Made by a program: the position numbers and the translations under genes. The notes below the pieces were generated by a model that made no database searches, was not told the DNA's origin, and saw only the letters and a list, made by a program, of their open reading frames with translations. Shown here piece by piece: positions 54,391 to 63,231 of a stretch of DNA of 64,000 nucleotides (position 1 is its first letter; each line of letters starts with the position of its first letter). The stretch is from Clostridiaceae bacterium. Its GTDB lineage: Bacteria > Bacillota > Clostridia > Lachnospirales > Lachnospiraceae. The stretch is from assembly GCA_910575795.1 (NCBI GenBank), contig CAJTGE010000004.1, positions 1-64,000 on the forward strand, in the 5' to 3' direction.

Positions 54391-55008
54391 ATGGGATGGA
54401 CTTCCTATCACGCAACCCATTACAAAAACGGTAGGATCGACCGGAAGGCGGAATGCAACGGCTACTTCATGGAAGGGCTGAACGCCGGGTACTACCGGGT
54501 GCTGAAATCCACCATGGTCGGATCCGTGTATTACGCGGCCATTGAACCGTTAAAGAGATACGGTGAGAAACAACCGGACGGATCCCGCCTAATTGAGGAT
54601 ATCCCGGAAGGGGAACGCCATGTATGGGGAGCAATATTCCTGACGTCAACGAATGCTAAGGATTACTACAATTTTTCATACAAGGATATGGACGAGAGCG
54701 AGGGTCCTGGTGAGTCAGAATGCCCGGTATCGATCCTGAACCTGTTGACTCCGACGAACAGCGAGTGGGCTAATGAGTGGCGCAAACGCTGCAGGGAGAA
54801 CGCAAAGAGGAAGAGATCCCCGGATGCGCTAAACAACCTCCCGATTGGGGCCGTTATCTGTTTTAAACAGTGTGACGGAACGGTAAAACAGCTTTTAAAG
54901 CACCAACCGGCCTATCAGTTCAACCGACCATTCTGGTATGACAGGACAAACCATGTGTATGTCCCATCCAGGAGAATCCCCAAGGATTACATAGTGGTAT
55001 CAAGGTAA
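54391..55008 (+). CDS. DUF6927-like cargo protein
   Basis: 205 residues, beginning MGWTSYHATHYKNGRIDRKA, the pattern I associate with DUF6927 proteins of mobile elements. Mixed alpha/beta, no catalytic motif recognised. AGAGAGGAAAAAAT ribosome site. Second of several consecutive genes on one strand. Confidence 0.65.
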   Translation: MGWTSYHATHYKNGRIDRKAECNGYFMEGLNAGYYRVLKSTMVGSVYYAAIEPLKRYGEKQPDGSRLIEDIPEGERHVWGAIFLTSTNAKDYYNFSYKDMDESEGPGESECPVSILNLLTPTNSEWANEWRKRCRENAKRKRSPDALNNLPIGAVICFKQCDGTVKQLLKHQPAYQFNRPFWYDRTNHVYVPSRRIPKDYIVVSR

Positions 55009-55084
55009 GAATAACGGGCGGCATAAGCAAGACAGGAGCCCTTCCATGCTACCCCCTCAAAAAATATAAAGAAAGAAGAAAGAT

Positions 55085-55537
55085 ATGGAAAACACCAAAA
55101 ACATGGAGAACACAGAGGTTGCAGAGGCCACAGAGGCCGCAGAAACCGCGGATGACAGAACTTACATCGTCACGGAGATGTGCCCGCACTGCATGAACGA
55201 GATCGAGATGCGGTGGAATACGGACACGGAAGGGTTCAAGGCGTTCTGCCCGGTGTGTGGGAAGCGCCTGATGCTATGCGATGAGTGCCTGCATGCAGAA
55301 GACAGCATTGGATGCGATTATGACAGCTTCACCGATTCGTGCCGCCATAATCCCCGAACTTATAGAGCCGGGAGCAAGGTGCGTGTGATAGGGCTGCCGG
55401 AAGAAAAACCGGGCGGGTCACCATATACCAGCACGGAATCCCGCGGAAAGATCACGGAATGCCTTGGCGATGGTGTATACCTCGTTGAAATGCTGGATGG
55501 GGAAAGCATCATAATCAGAGAAGAAAACCTGGTGTAG
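55085..55537 (+). CDS. Zinc-binding cargo protein
   Basis: 150 residues. After a Glu/Ala-rich start it has MCPHCMNEIE, FCPVCGKRLMLCDEC and a further DSCRHN (residues about 35-95), so two zinc sites are likely, then a small beta domain (YLVEMLDGESIIIREENLV). Possible nucleic-acid-binding adaptor; unknown. Confidence 0.6.
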   Translation: MENTKNMENTEVAEATEAAETADDRTYIVTEMCPHCMNEIEMRWNTDTEGFKAFCPVCGKRLMLCDECLHAEDSIGCDYDSFTDSCRHNPRTYRAGSKVRVIGLPEEKPGGSPYTSTESRGKITECLGDGVYLVEMLDGESIIIREENLV

Positions 55538-55569
55538 TGCCGGTATAAAAAAATAAGGAGAGATAAAAC

Positions 55570-56154
55570 ATGATCACAGCAAGGCTCATTGAATACTGGA
55601 ATGATTATAGAAACAGGGAACGGAAAGAACGTTTCATGGATCTGGAACATCTGGCAGACTGGATCTTTGATCAGATGCAGGTCGATTACACCAAAAAAGA
55701 AAACCGATTTGCCATGTATTTCCCCGAATGCAAAACCAGGGACAGGATCTGCCATATCAGCTTAACGCCGGAATATGGCGGGCCAGCCCTCTGGATCAAG
55801 TTGATCAAGGAAAACGGCTTGAGAATCATATTCTCAGACGGCACATTCACCGCCGGGCAGAAATACTGCACAAGGCAGGTCAAGGAATGGCTGGCGAAGT
55901 GTGATGAACGGAAACGTAAGCCGGTATTCAACTTTGCACCGGATACGCCGGAAGTTGACGCAGTGCCGGAGAAAGAGGCTGTGCCTGCTGACGTTGTGAA
56001 GATGGCCGCGTATAAAATCCATAAGGCCGGGGGCTGTGACGCCAAGGATGACTACAACAAGGGCTATGACGAGGCGATCTCCCTGGCACTGGATATCCTT
56101 TTAAAGGAGACCGGGCTTGACTTCGATGAGGTCATGGATTATGCGGAGAGCTGA
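55570..56154 (+). CDS. Cargo protein of unknown function (194 aa)
   Basis: GGAGAG before ATG. The first about 120 residues (WNDYRNRERKERFMDLEHLADWIFDQM; CHISLTPEYGGPALWIKL) form one domain; after a linker, residues 140-190 are helical (ADVVKMAAYKIHKAGGCDAKDDYNKGYDEA in part). No family recognised. Confidence 0.6.
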   Translation: MITARLIEYWNDYRNRERKERFMDLEHLADWIFDQMQVDYTKKENRFAMYFPECKTRDRICHISLTPEYGGPALWIKLIKENGLRIIFSDGTFTAGQKYCTRQVKEWLAKCDERKRKPVFNFAPDTPEVDAVPEKEAVPADVVKMAAYKIHKAGGCDAKDDYNKGYDEAISLALDILLKETGLDFDEVMDYAES

Positions 56155-56171
56155 GCAGAAGGGAGGACGGC

Positions 56172-56372
56172 ATGAGGACAATATCCGTCTGCGGCACCTG
56201 TGGGAGTGCCAATATCGTCCATACCGGAGTTAGGCAATGTTACTGCAACGAGTGCGGGGCGCCCCGCACTTCCGTAAACAAAACGCTGATGTCGCCGTAT
56301 GAGAGGACATGGGCGGCTGTATATGCTACCGGGAACAAATGGGAGATAGAGAACTTTAACGCAACTCATTAA
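56172..56372 (+). CDS. Small zinc-ribbon protein (66 aa)
   Basis: GGGAGG before ATG. CGTCGSANI and CYCNECGAPR make a four-cysteine ribbon; the rest is short and polar. It starts 17 bp after the previous gene. Confidence 0.55.
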   Translation: MRTISVCGTCGSANIVHTGVRQCYCNECGAPRTSVNKTLMSPYERTWAAVYATGNKWEIENFNATH

Positions 56373-56433
56373 CGAGCAACAGAAAAAAATAAAGAAACGA
56401 GAAAAAATATAAACAAAAAAGGAGATAAAAGAA

Positions 56434-56757
56434 ATGAGGACAGAAATCAAAGGGAAAGAGATCACAGGGTACAGCTACGCAGACGGCACGCACTGGCACT
56501 GGGGCGACACGGATGTAGCAGTTATCGACGAGACTACATCAGAGATCGAGTGGCTGGTCAGGAAGAACAGCCTCCCGGAAGAAGTCATCCAGGCAATCCG
56601 CGACAGGAAACCAAAGGCAGCCGGAAAATGGGTGGTCGAGGCAAAGCGGATCAGCTACTCCGCAACCCAGGGCGAAATCCAGATCCAGATTAACGGGAAA
56701 CCGCTCATCACGTTCGGCGATGATAAAATCATGCGTGACGGTGAATGGGTAAACTGA
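56434..56757 (+). CDS. Cargo protein of unknown function (107 aa)
   Basis: AAAAGGAG before ATG. Aromatic/His-rich start (YSYADGTHWHWGDTDVAVID), then a helical segment. Its end overlaps the intron remnant: the last codons (DGEWVN) share sequence with the RT start, so the original C-terminus may have been lost at the intron joint. Confidence 0.55.
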   Translation: MRTEIKGKEITGYSYADGTHWHWGDTDVAVIDETTSEIEWLVRKNSLPEEVIQAIRDRKPKAAGKWVVEAKRISYSATQGEIQIQINGKPLITFGDDKIMRDGEWVN

Positions 56758-57569
56758 TCGAGGTGCTGTCGAGGACGGTGAAAGACGGGAGAGTCATCTC
56801 GTTAATACACAAGTATCTGAATGCCGGGGTGATGGAAGACGGCGGATTCCATGCAACACCAGAGGGCGTGCCGCAAGGCGGGCCATTGAGTCCGTTGTGT
56901 GGAAATGTGATGCTGAACGAGCTGGATAAGGAACTGGAACGAAGGGGACATAAATTCGTGAGGTACGCCGATGACTGCCTGATTCTATGCAAAAGTAGGA
57001 AAAGCGCAGAAAGGACGTTAGGAAACATCGTGCCATTTATTACGGAAAAACTGTTTCTGAAAGTCAATCTCCAGAAAACGACAGTGAGCCATGTAAGCAA
57101 AATAAAATACCTCGGCTATGCATTCTACCGATACAAGGGGAAATGCCGTATGCGTGTACACCCGAAATCGGTAACCAAAATGCGGGATAAATTGAGGGAA
57201 CTGACCACCAGAGGGAACAAATGGAGCAATAAGGTAAGGGAAGAGAAACTCCGAAGCTATGCAAGGGGGTGGATAAACTATTACCGATATGCGGATATGA
57301 AAAGCCTGATGGAACAGACGGATGAATGGCTGCGCCATAGAATCCGGGCGGTATACTGGAAACAATGGAAGAAGGTGCGCACGAGATACAAGATGCTTCG
57401 GGCGTTGCAACTGCCAGAATGGAAGGTACATGAAATGGCGAACTGCCGGAAAGGGGTGTGGAGGGCGGCGGCAATGCTTAACTCTGCGCTTACCAAAACA
57501 ATAATAGTGGACAGACTCGGTTATCCCGATATGACTGCCCACTATCTGAAAGTACGTGTAAACTACTGA
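56745..57569 (+). pseudogene. Group II intron reverse transcriptase/maturase, 5'-truncated
   Basis: 274 residues of an RT that is normally 420-600. Homology begins at KLIEVLSRTV (RT domain 2/3), continues with GVPQGGPLSPL, the catalytic FVRYADDCLI, and the maturase domain X ending GYPDMTAHYLKVRVNY. RT domains 0-2 and the intron's 5' half are missing, so it cannot splice or move by itself. The ATG at 56745 is fortuitous. Confidence 0.85.
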
Positions 57570-57630
57570 ACCGCCTTGGTACTGAACAGTATGCCAGGTG
57601 GTGTGGAAGGGGGACTAATCCTCCCCCTAT
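56746..57630 (+). mobile_element. Truncated group II intron (3' portion)
   Basis: After the RT stop the RNA end is intact. Domain V-like GAACCGCC...GGTGGTGTG (57568-57604) has an inner stem and a GAAC tetraloop; domain VI-like GGGGGACTAATCCTCCCCC (about 57609-57627) has unpaired A for branching. The 3' boundary is near 57630. The 5' end is lost by deletion into the preceding gene. Confidence 0.75.
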
Positions 57631-57661
57631 CCGATTGTATCTTCCTATGCGTATGGGATAC

Positions 57662-57669
57662 CCATACTT
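57662..57669 (+). promoter_or_regulatory. CCATACTT motif, copy 2
   Basis: Within CCATACTTCCAATGAAACC, followed by AATAAGACAAAGAGAAGGAG; 50 bp before the next ATG, just after the intron's 3' end. Confidence 0.65.
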
Positions 57670-57711
57670 CCAATGAAACCTTAATAAGACAAAGAGAAGG
57701 AGGCAATAACA

Positions 57712-58305
57712 ATGAAAAAATCCAAAACAAAGGATCTTATCGAAGTGCTCAGGACTGTGATGAAGGCCCATACCAAACATTATCAGTCGGATTTCGATAG
57801 TGATGTCGAAATTCTGACAAAAGCAGCGCAGGAAGCAGGGAGAACCAAGCCAGAGGACAGGACGTTTCTGTGGATGGCGCGTACTTCCGGGACATGGTGC
57901 CTGCTGGAAAAGAATGTCTATATGAAGGACAGCCGGGAGAACCACACTTGGAATTTCTACACCACGATGCCAAAGGGTGAGATCCTTGCATACCGGGTCG
58001 AGGTTACCGGGATGAAAGATGACAGCATCACAGGTACTATCCTGGAGCTGAACTACCAGAAGCACAGCCGGTACATTCAGGATGTGGCAGTCCCATCCAG
58101 CCAGACCAGGTACATTTTCGAAAATGGGGAACGGATACAGCCCAATGGGAAAAACATAAACACACTGAACATTCCTATAGGGGACGATCCGGTACTGGGC
58201 GAGTTAAAGACCTTCCATCCGGTCCCAGACGACCCGAATAGGCTGGCTGAACTGCTCCGCAAGGCAGGGAATGACAAAAACTGGAATAGGAGAAAAGACT
58301 CCTGA
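57712..58305 (+). CDS. Cargo protein of unknown function (197 aa)
   Basis: AGAAGGAGG before ATG. N-terminal helical Lys-rich part (KKSKTKDLIEVLRTVMKAH), a central beta-rich part (GTWCLLEKNVYMKDSRENH; EILAYRVEVTGMKDDSITG), and a polar tail. No motif recognised. Own upstream CCATACTT motif and downstream terminator, so a single-gene unit. Confidence 0.6.
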   Translation: MKKSKTKDLIEVLRTVMKAHTKHYQSDFDSDVEILTKAAQEAGRTKPEDRTFLWMARTSGTWCLLEKNVYMKDSRENHTWNFYTTMPKGEILAYRVEVTGMKDDSITGTILELNYQKHSRYIQDVAVPSSQTRYIFENGERIQPNGKNINTLNIPIGDDPVLGELKTFHPVPDDPNRLAELLRKAGNDKNWNRRKDS

Positions 58306-58324
58306 AAAACAAAAACACTCCAGA

Positions 58325-58358
58325 AGACGCTCAGTTTTAACCGCTGGGTGTCTTTTTT
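58325..58358 (+). terminator. Terminator in cargo region
   Basis: AGACGCTCAG pairs with CTGGGTGTCT (two mismatches/wobbles), then T6. Confidence 0.65.
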
Positions 58359-58383
58359 GGTGTCCATATCATGTGTGCGGTAT

Positions 58384-58391
58384 CCATACTT
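58384..58391 (+). promoter_or_regulatory. CCATACTT motif, copy 3
   Basis: Within GGTATCCATACTTCCAGTG; followed by AATAAGGCAAAGAGAA, nearly as in copy 2; 54 bp before ATG. Confidence 0.65.
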
Positions 58392-58437
58392 CCAGTGAAA
58401 CTGCAATAAGGCAAAGAGAAGAAAGAGGAAAATTTCA

Positions 58438-59178
58438 ATGAAAATAAGAAAATGGGTATTGCAGAACCACAAGCCCGATGCGGACTGGACAGTCCTGGAA
58501 AACATGATCCATATCGATGAGATCATGGAGCTGTCAACCGTGGAGCACGCTGACAGCGCTGAAGGGTTTGAAGCTGACTGTATCCCGGTCGGAGATATTC
58601 CGTTCATTGCGGAATGGATCCAGAAGAACTACAAGAAAAAGATGGAACCTATCGAAGTCCCGGAATGCCTGCGGAAGCGGGAATTTCTGAAGAGGGGATA
58701 TTGTTTCGCTGAGAAAAAGGATCTGCCGTTTAACAGCAGGCAGAAATACTTTATCAAGAACATCAGTGGGTTGAAGGTATTCAATTCGGCTTTGTATGAC
58801 GGTAAGATGCCTGGATGGGACGCGATCCCGGATGGGAAATACCTGGTTTCGGAATGGCTGAATATCCTTTCCGAATTCCGGATTTTCGTATTCCACGACA
58901 AAGTTGTCGCTATCCAGCTTTATCAGGGGACGCCGCTTGTGTTTCCTGACGCTGACAAGATCAAGAAGATGGTTACGGAATACCAGAATGACCCGGAGAG
59001 GCCGGGCGCGTACACTATGGATATCGCCGTGAGCAAGGATAAGGATGGCCTTGTCCATACTGTCCTCATCGAGATCCTCCCATTCGTCAACTGTGGCCTG
59101 TATGGCTTTTGTTCACCGGAAATCCCGGACATGCTGGAAGAAGGCATCCGCTATTATACCGGACAGCGCAATAAGTAA
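58438..59178 (+). CDS. ATP-grasp domain protein
   Basis: 246 residues. The C-terminal half has the ATP-grasp pattern: KYFIKN (ATP-binding Lys), SEWLNILSEFRIFVFHDKVVAI, PGAYTMDIAVSKD, and LIEILPF...GLYGF with metal-binding acidic and Asn residues. Resembles DUF4343-type ATP-grasp proteins seen in phages and elements, which ligate a carboxylate to an amine; substrate unknown. Own upstream motif (copy 3). Confidence 0.7.
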   Translation: MKIRKWVLQNHKPDADWTVLENMIHIDEIMELSTVEHADSAEGFEADCIPVGDIPFIAEWIQKNYKKKMEPIEVPECLRKREFLKRGYCFAEKKDLPFNSRQKYFIKNISGLKVFNSALYDGKMPGWDAIPDGKYLVSEWLNILSEFRIFVFHDKVVAIQLYQGTPLVFPDADKIKKMVTEYQNDPERPGAYTMDIAVSKDKDGLVHTVLIEILPFVNCGLYGFCSPEIPDMLEEGIRYYTGQRNK

Positions 59179-59252
59179 CACAGGCGGCATGGGAAAGTAT
59201 GCCGCCAGCAGAACATACAAAAAACATCAAACAAAAAAAAGGAGAGAAGAAA

Positions 59253-59750
59253 ATGAGAGGATTTTTGTTCGAGATCACAGAAAATAAGGAGAATATCGGG
59301 AACCTTACGGCGGATGATTTCTCCTGCACCAGGGACGGAAGCAGCTTTGCGGAGTGGTATGAGGATCTGGATAAGGAAGAACTTCTTGGTACTGCATATG
59401 AACCTTCTGCTGATTACGGTATTGAAAGCGGCAGGGATGAGGACGGATCGTTGTATTTTGTATTTGGACCGGACACGAAAGAGAAGTTCTTCACCAAGCG
59501 GTTTGAACGCTTCAAAGAAGAAGTTGTACATATGACGCTGGAGAAGTTCGCATCTGAAAATGTCTACGAGCTGCAGCTGTCCATCGAGGACGGATATGAT
59601 GACGCAGTGTATCTTGCGGATGAAGAGTACGCAGTGACTATGGATAACGTGAAAGTGATCACAAATCCGTCCCAGATGACAAAGCCTCTTTCCTGGACAG
59701 CAGTGAATGACGCGTGGAAGGAGAGGCTGGAAAACGGTAACGTATGGTGA
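59253..59750 (+). CDS. Cargo protein of unknown function (165 aa)
   Basis: ATG 59253 follows AAAAGGAGAG; the frame open from 59199 is upstream extension. Acidic protein (GFLFEITENKENIGNLTADDF; DLDKEELLGTAYEPSADYG). Stops at TGA 59748-59750. The same frame stays open beyond this stop into the next ORF, so the stop may be a nonsense mutation or simple adjacency. Confidence 0.6.
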   Translation: MRGFLFEITENKENIGNLTADDFSCTRDGSSFAEWYEDLDKEELLGTAYEPSADYGIESGRDEDGSLYFVFGPDTKEKFFTKRFERFKEEVVHMTLEKFASENVYELQLSIEDGYDDAVYLADEEYAVTMDNVKVITNPSQMTKPLSWTAVNDAWKERLENGNVW

Positions 59751-59795
59751 TACAAGGATAAGCCGAATGCGGAGAATCCATCCGAACGGAAAGCT

Positions 59796-60164
59796 ATGGA
59801 AGCTGCGTTCCTGTTAAGGGATCGGCTGCTCTCCTTCGGCGGGGAACTGGCCTGCATGGATCTCTATGCCCCGGATTACAAAAACATCATGGAGCGAGGC
59901 CAGTTCTGGTATGGCGATCATGCCAAAATGAAGAAGGGCCTCGACTGCCAGTGTCACTTCAACAGCACCCGGATGTGGGACGCAAACCGGGGAGACTGCC
60001 AGATCGCGACCGGATACGCACTTTCCGAAGACGGCTGCTGGAGACAGCACAGCTGGATCGTACAGCCGCTGGCGACAAAATACCGGATCAATGAACGAAA
60101 CAATCAAAGAAAGGGAAGCACAGAACTGCTGGGAAAAATTCCTGGTGACCAGCAGAGAGGATGA
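59796..60164 (+). CDS. Cargo protein fragment (122 aa)
   Basis: In frame with the upstream gene past a single TGA. Contains LDCQCHFNSTRMWDANRGDCQIATGYALSEDGCWRQHSW in part, a motif-rich block (CHxNS, GYALSEDG.WRQHSW) I associate with a family of small element-borne proteins whose normal end is ET..KREAYFG. Here the end instead runs out of frame near 60090. No convincing ribosome site. Probably truncated at both ends. Confidence 0.45.
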   Translation: MEAAFLLRDRLLSFGGELACMDLYAPDYKNIMERGQFWYGDHAKMKKGLDCQCHFNSTRMWDANRGDCQIATGYALSEDGCWRQHSWIVQPLATKYRINERNNQRKGSTELLGKIPGDQQRG

Positions 60165-60498
60165 TATCCGCTATCTGAGTGGTGTCAATGGAGAGGAAAA
60201 CCATGTGATCGCCACTGTCGATATGGAAACCGGGAAGATCTTCTACAGTGATCTGGCCGCACGCGAAGATTGCAACGCCCAGAGATTGCTCCAAGGTCTT
60301 GCCACCATGGCAAAGAAAGAACACCCGTACAGTATCAGCCGTCTGGAAAATATCCTGGCACGCGTCGTTGATTATGAGTGCGAGGAACTGGAGAGCGGAG
60401 AAGGAACGGGTGGTGCCAGGGAACACCTGTCCTCTATGGGATTTTCTGAGGAAGAAATGGTGTACTTTGGCTTTCCTGAAGAAGCGTTGGAAAAATAA
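60091..60498 (+). CDS. Cargo protein of unknown function (135 aa)
   Basis: Overlaps the preceding ORF by 74 nt in another frame. C-terminal part is well formed (HPYSISRLENILARVVDYECEELESGEG; GFSEEEMVYFGFPEEA). ATG 60091 has no ribosome site, so the true start may be a coupled one or the N-terminus may belong to the frameshifted upstream gene. Confidence 0.5.
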   Translation: MNETIKEREAQNCWEKFLVTSREDDIRYLSGVNGEENHVIATVDMETGKIFYSDLAAREDCNAQRLLQGLATMAKKEHPYSISRLENILARVVDYECEELESGEGTGGAREHLSSMGFSEEEMVYFGFPEEALEK

Positions 60499-60525
60499 GA
60501 AAATATAAGACGAGGAGGAAAAATA

Positions 60526-61203
60526 ATGCTGATTTTAATGGACTATAGCCATGTAAACCAAACACTGACCAAAAGCGGGTACGCGAGAGTGGGTATCCAT
60601 TCCCTTAATTTTGACAGGTACATTCCCAAGGGAGGGCGGACGCAGGATAATCCCAATGCGGTATGGACCGGGGCCGGAAGTAAGGAATGGCTGAAACACT
60701 GCGAGCAGGTGGGAAAGGCAGTCTGCGAGGAAATGGAACGTATGATGGATGTCCTGTCCCAGAAATATTCCATTTACCAGCGCGATCCGAATGTGAAATA
60801 CGGGGAACATGAGCTGTTCTTTTATTCCAACAAAGGCCGGAACGGCAAGAACTGGTATGACTATATCCAACTCAGCTTTAACGACGCCCTTGGCACTGAC
60901 AAAAATGACCAGCTCCTGAATGATCTGCTTGATCTGCTCTTCGATATAGAATCGGAAAATATCGCATGCCATGTACAGTATGAAACGATGCCGTATTATG
61001 AGAAACTGAGCACGGACGCGGCACGAAAATACGATTTCATCAAAGATCGATTCGTAAGCTACCGGGGAATCATCGGCAAGGTCAAGGTGATAGAAGAAAG
61101 CGGCGGTGAAAAACGGTACGGCTTTTTCAGGAAAGGAGCGAAAAAATATTATATTCCGTTATTCGACGGAGATCTGATATTTGGAATTAAAGAATGCAGC
61201 TAA
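60526..61203 (+). CDS. Cargo protein of unknown function (225 aa)
   Basis: GAGGAGG before ATG. Features: YARVGIHSLNFDRYIPKGG, ELFFYSNKGRNGKNWYDYIQLSFND, and a C-terminal GFFRKGAKKYYIPLFDGDLIFG. Predicted alpha/beta, no recognised motif. Strong terminator follows. Confidence 0.6.
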   Translation: MLILMDYSHVNQTLTKSGYARVGIHSLNFDRYIPKGGRTQDNPNAVWTGAGSKEWLKHCEQVGKAVCEEMERMMDVLSQKYSIYQRDPNVKYGEHELFFYSNKGRNGKNWYDYIQLSFNDALGTDKNDQLLNDLLDLLFDIESENIACHVQYETMPYYEKLSTDAARKYDFIKDRFVSYRGIIGKVKVIEESGGEKRYGFFRKGAKKYYIPLFDGDLIFGIKECS

Positions 61204-61222
61204 CAAAGACGTTTTCTCTTAT

Positions 61223-61262
61223 GACGTCCCAGCCACTGCGGCATGGGACGTCTTTTTTTTGC
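61223..61262 (+). terminator. Strong terminator in cargo region
   Basis: GACGTCCCA (61223-61231) pairs with TGGGACGTC (61244-61252), then T8. Confidence 0.9.
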
Positions 61263-61274
61263 CATACTACAGAC

Positions 61275-61500
61275 AAGGGGTGTTCCTCCGGAATACTCCA
61301 AAATCCTATCCTTACAGTGGAGTTGGCCTTCAGGCTTGCAGTTTTGCGGATAGCATTTTTGAGAATTTTGGCCGGATACCGGGCCCGACATAAGAGAAGG
61401 GTGTTCCCGGGGAACACCCCCATAAAGTATGTTCAATCCTCCCGGTTGACATTTTTTGCGGATAGCATTTGAGGATTTCCAGCCAGCGGAAACCGTATGG
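61275..61500. repeat. Two diverged ~112-bp tandem repeats with palindromes
   Basis: TTTTGCGGATAGCATTT occurs at 61342-61358 and 61454-61470 (spacing 112), each followed by GAG-ATTT. Each unit begins with an inverted repeat: GGTGTTCCTCCGGAATACTCC (near 61279) and GGGTGTTCCCGGGGAACACC (near 61399). No gene; the frames here are artefacts. Confidence 0.7.
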
Positions 61501-61552
61501 AAAAACCGCATGTTCCTGGATGATTTTGCGGCCTACAACTGTCATGCGGTTT

Positions 61553-61560
61553 CCATACTT
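61553..61560 (+). promoter_or_regulatory. CCATACTT motif, copy 4
   Basis: Within GCGGTTTCCATACTTTCCA, followed by TGAAAC; 34 bp before a tiny ORF and 114 bp before the next full gene. Confidence 0.6.
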
Positions 61561-61593
61561 TCCATGAAACATCATACAAGACACAGAGGAGGT

Positions 61594-61632
61594 ATGGACG
61601 CAAAAAACAGAAACAAGAAACTGCAGCAGTAA
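61594..61632 (+). CDS. Possible 12-codon leader ORF
   Basis: ATG 61594 immediately follows AGAGGAGGT and reads MDAKNRNKKLQQ before TAA. A leader peptide upstream of the 221-aa gene, or a decayed start. Supported only by the ribosome site. Confidence 0.3.
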   Translation: MDAKNRNKKLQQ

Positions 61633-61673
61633 CACAAACAACAAAAAATCAAAGAGAAAAGGAGAAAAAAATC

Positions 61674-62339
61674 ATGTCTAAAGAATTCAAAAAAGAAATC
61701 AACATGGAAAACAAAGAAGAAATGGAGACATTTCTTCGCGATCATTTCCGCTATTACATTGCAAACAACTGGAACAGGCTGTCTTCATATGCCAACAATA
61801 TGAAAATCTATAATTTTGGTCTCTCATCCGAAATCGAAAACAAGCTGTATGACATGCTTGAGACCGATGAATTCAATGACCGTCTCAGCAATCTGATCTG
61901 GGATTTTGCCTTAAACAACGATTACAAGTGGCAGTCAGGATGGAACGGCCGGAGTGGCGGATACCTGGTACTTTATGCTGGCGGCAGGAAAGAACTGGAT
62001 TACAAGTCTCGCTGCACAAACTGCGGACAGTTGAACTACGGAAGCGTCGCAGAGACTGGAAACCGCAAATGCGGACACTGCGGAGGCGAGACACAGGTTG
62101 ACCTTACAAGCCCGATCTACCACCCGTATCTTTCCTGGGGATCCATTGACCAGGATGCGGACTTCGAAGACTGGGATATGGACGAGCTGAAAGAGCGTGT
62201 ACAGCTGGTTACGGATTTTGACCAGCTCTGTGACGATATCGTCGCGGAAGCCGTCTATCTCGCGGAGAACTACGATCTGAGCGATGAGACTTATTATGTC
62301 CCACATACCAGGAAAGTACTTACCGAACGGCCAGCGTAA
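61674..62339 (+). CDS. Zinc-ribbon cargo protein (221 aa)
   Basis: GAAAAGGAG before ATG. Helical N-terminal domain (EMETFLRDHFRYYIANNWNRLSSYANNM), NGRSGGYLVLY, then CTNCGQ and CGHCGG (about 120-140) as a zinc ribbon, and a helical tail. A recurring type in conjugative-element accessory regions; function unknown. Confidence 0.65.
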   Translation: MSKEFKKEINMENKEEMETFLRDHFRYYIANNWNRLSSYANNMKIYNFGLSSEIENKLYDMLETDEFNDRLSNLIWDFALNNDYKWQSGWNGRSGGYLVLYAGGRKELDYKSRCTNCGQLNYGSVAETGNRKCGHCGGETQVDLTSPIYHPYLSWGSIDQDADFEDWDMDELKERVQLVTDFDQLCDDIVAEAVYLAENYDLSDETYYVPHTRKVLTERPA

Positions 62340-62387
62340 CTCCAAAACAGCATAAACCCAAAAAGAAAGGAAGAAAAGGAGAAAAAA

Positions 62388-63104
62388 ATGATTATCGAAA
62401 AAATTGAAGAAATGACACTCGAAGACGCAAGGAGTATCGCCCTGGAAACCATGGAAATCAAGGGGCATGAGTGTGTGTTCGTTGACTTCGGTGACAGGTT
62501 CGGCTATTCCGTCCTGGTGTTCAAAAACGGGAAGCATGTCTATTATGCGGACGACTATGAGCTGCATCATGGATACCTGGTCGCGGAGCAGGGAAAGGAA
62601 ACCCTACGGAGATATTATATCCAGGAAATGACAGACAAGCTCTTCACGGACGAGGCGCTGATGGAATCGGTCAGGACATATGATGAGTATAGAAGGAAGG
62701 ATTATTTTCTCCGCAACTACTGGATCATGCGTTACGATCATCTGAGCATCTTCGACATCGGTGAAAATGCGCGGCGGAAATCCAAGAAGGCAAGGCTGAG
62801 ATTCCCGTATTACAGCAATGTTTCCTTCTGCTATGTGGCTGATCCGGGGATTGTAGACATCCAGCGGGAATACTCCAAAAACCTGGAAACATGTTTTGAA
62901 TCGCTCAAGAACAACGATGACACGTTCCGGAAGATGATCAGCTATGAGCTTGCCAACCATGAGGCATGCATCACCTATGACTGCACGGACGCCCTGATGG
63001 CGCTCGGCTATAAGTGGAACATGCTGACTGACAGCCAGAAGCGGATCACACATGAGGAACTGAAAAAGCAGTACAACAGATATGAGGACGAGGATATCGC
63101 CTGA
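62388..63104 (+). CDS. Cargo protein of unknown function (238 aa)
   Basis: AAGGAG before ATG. N-terminal domain with VFVDFGDRFGYSVLVFKNGKHVYYADDYELHH in part, a segment widespread in clostridial mobile elements; C-terminal helical domain (YNRYEDEDIA end). No catalytic motif. Follows the 221-aa gene by 48 bp, so probably one transcript. Confidence 0.62.
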   Translation: MIIEKIEEMTLEDARSIALETMEIKGHECVFVDFGDRFGYSVLVFKNGKHVYYADDYELHHGYLVAEQGKETLRRYYIQEMTDKLFTDEALMESVRTYDEYRRKDYFLRNYWIMRYDHLSIFDIGENARRKSKKARLRFPYYSNVSFCYVADPGIVDIQREYSKNLETCFESLKNNDDTFRKMISYELANHEACITYDCTDALMALGYKWNMLTDSQKRITHEELKKQYNRYEDEDIA

Positions 63105-63140
63105 GCACGATCACAATATGAGCGGACAAACCCAGTATAT

Positions 63141-63174
63141 GAGCGGATGGTATTTTTGCCACCGCTCTTTTTTT
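63141..63174 (+). terminator. Terminator in cargo region
   Basis: GAGCGG pairs with CCGCTC around an inner GG/CC pair, then T7. Confidence 0.85.
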
Positions 63175-63231
63175 GTCCCACGACACAGCCAGCCATGTGT
63201 ACAACAGTTGTCCCGGAACTCCCCGCGTTTC

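Noticed and set aside
61181..61644. Several 70-105-codon ORFs around the 112-bp repeats
   Set aside because: They run through palindromes and a terminator on both strands, with no ribosome sites.
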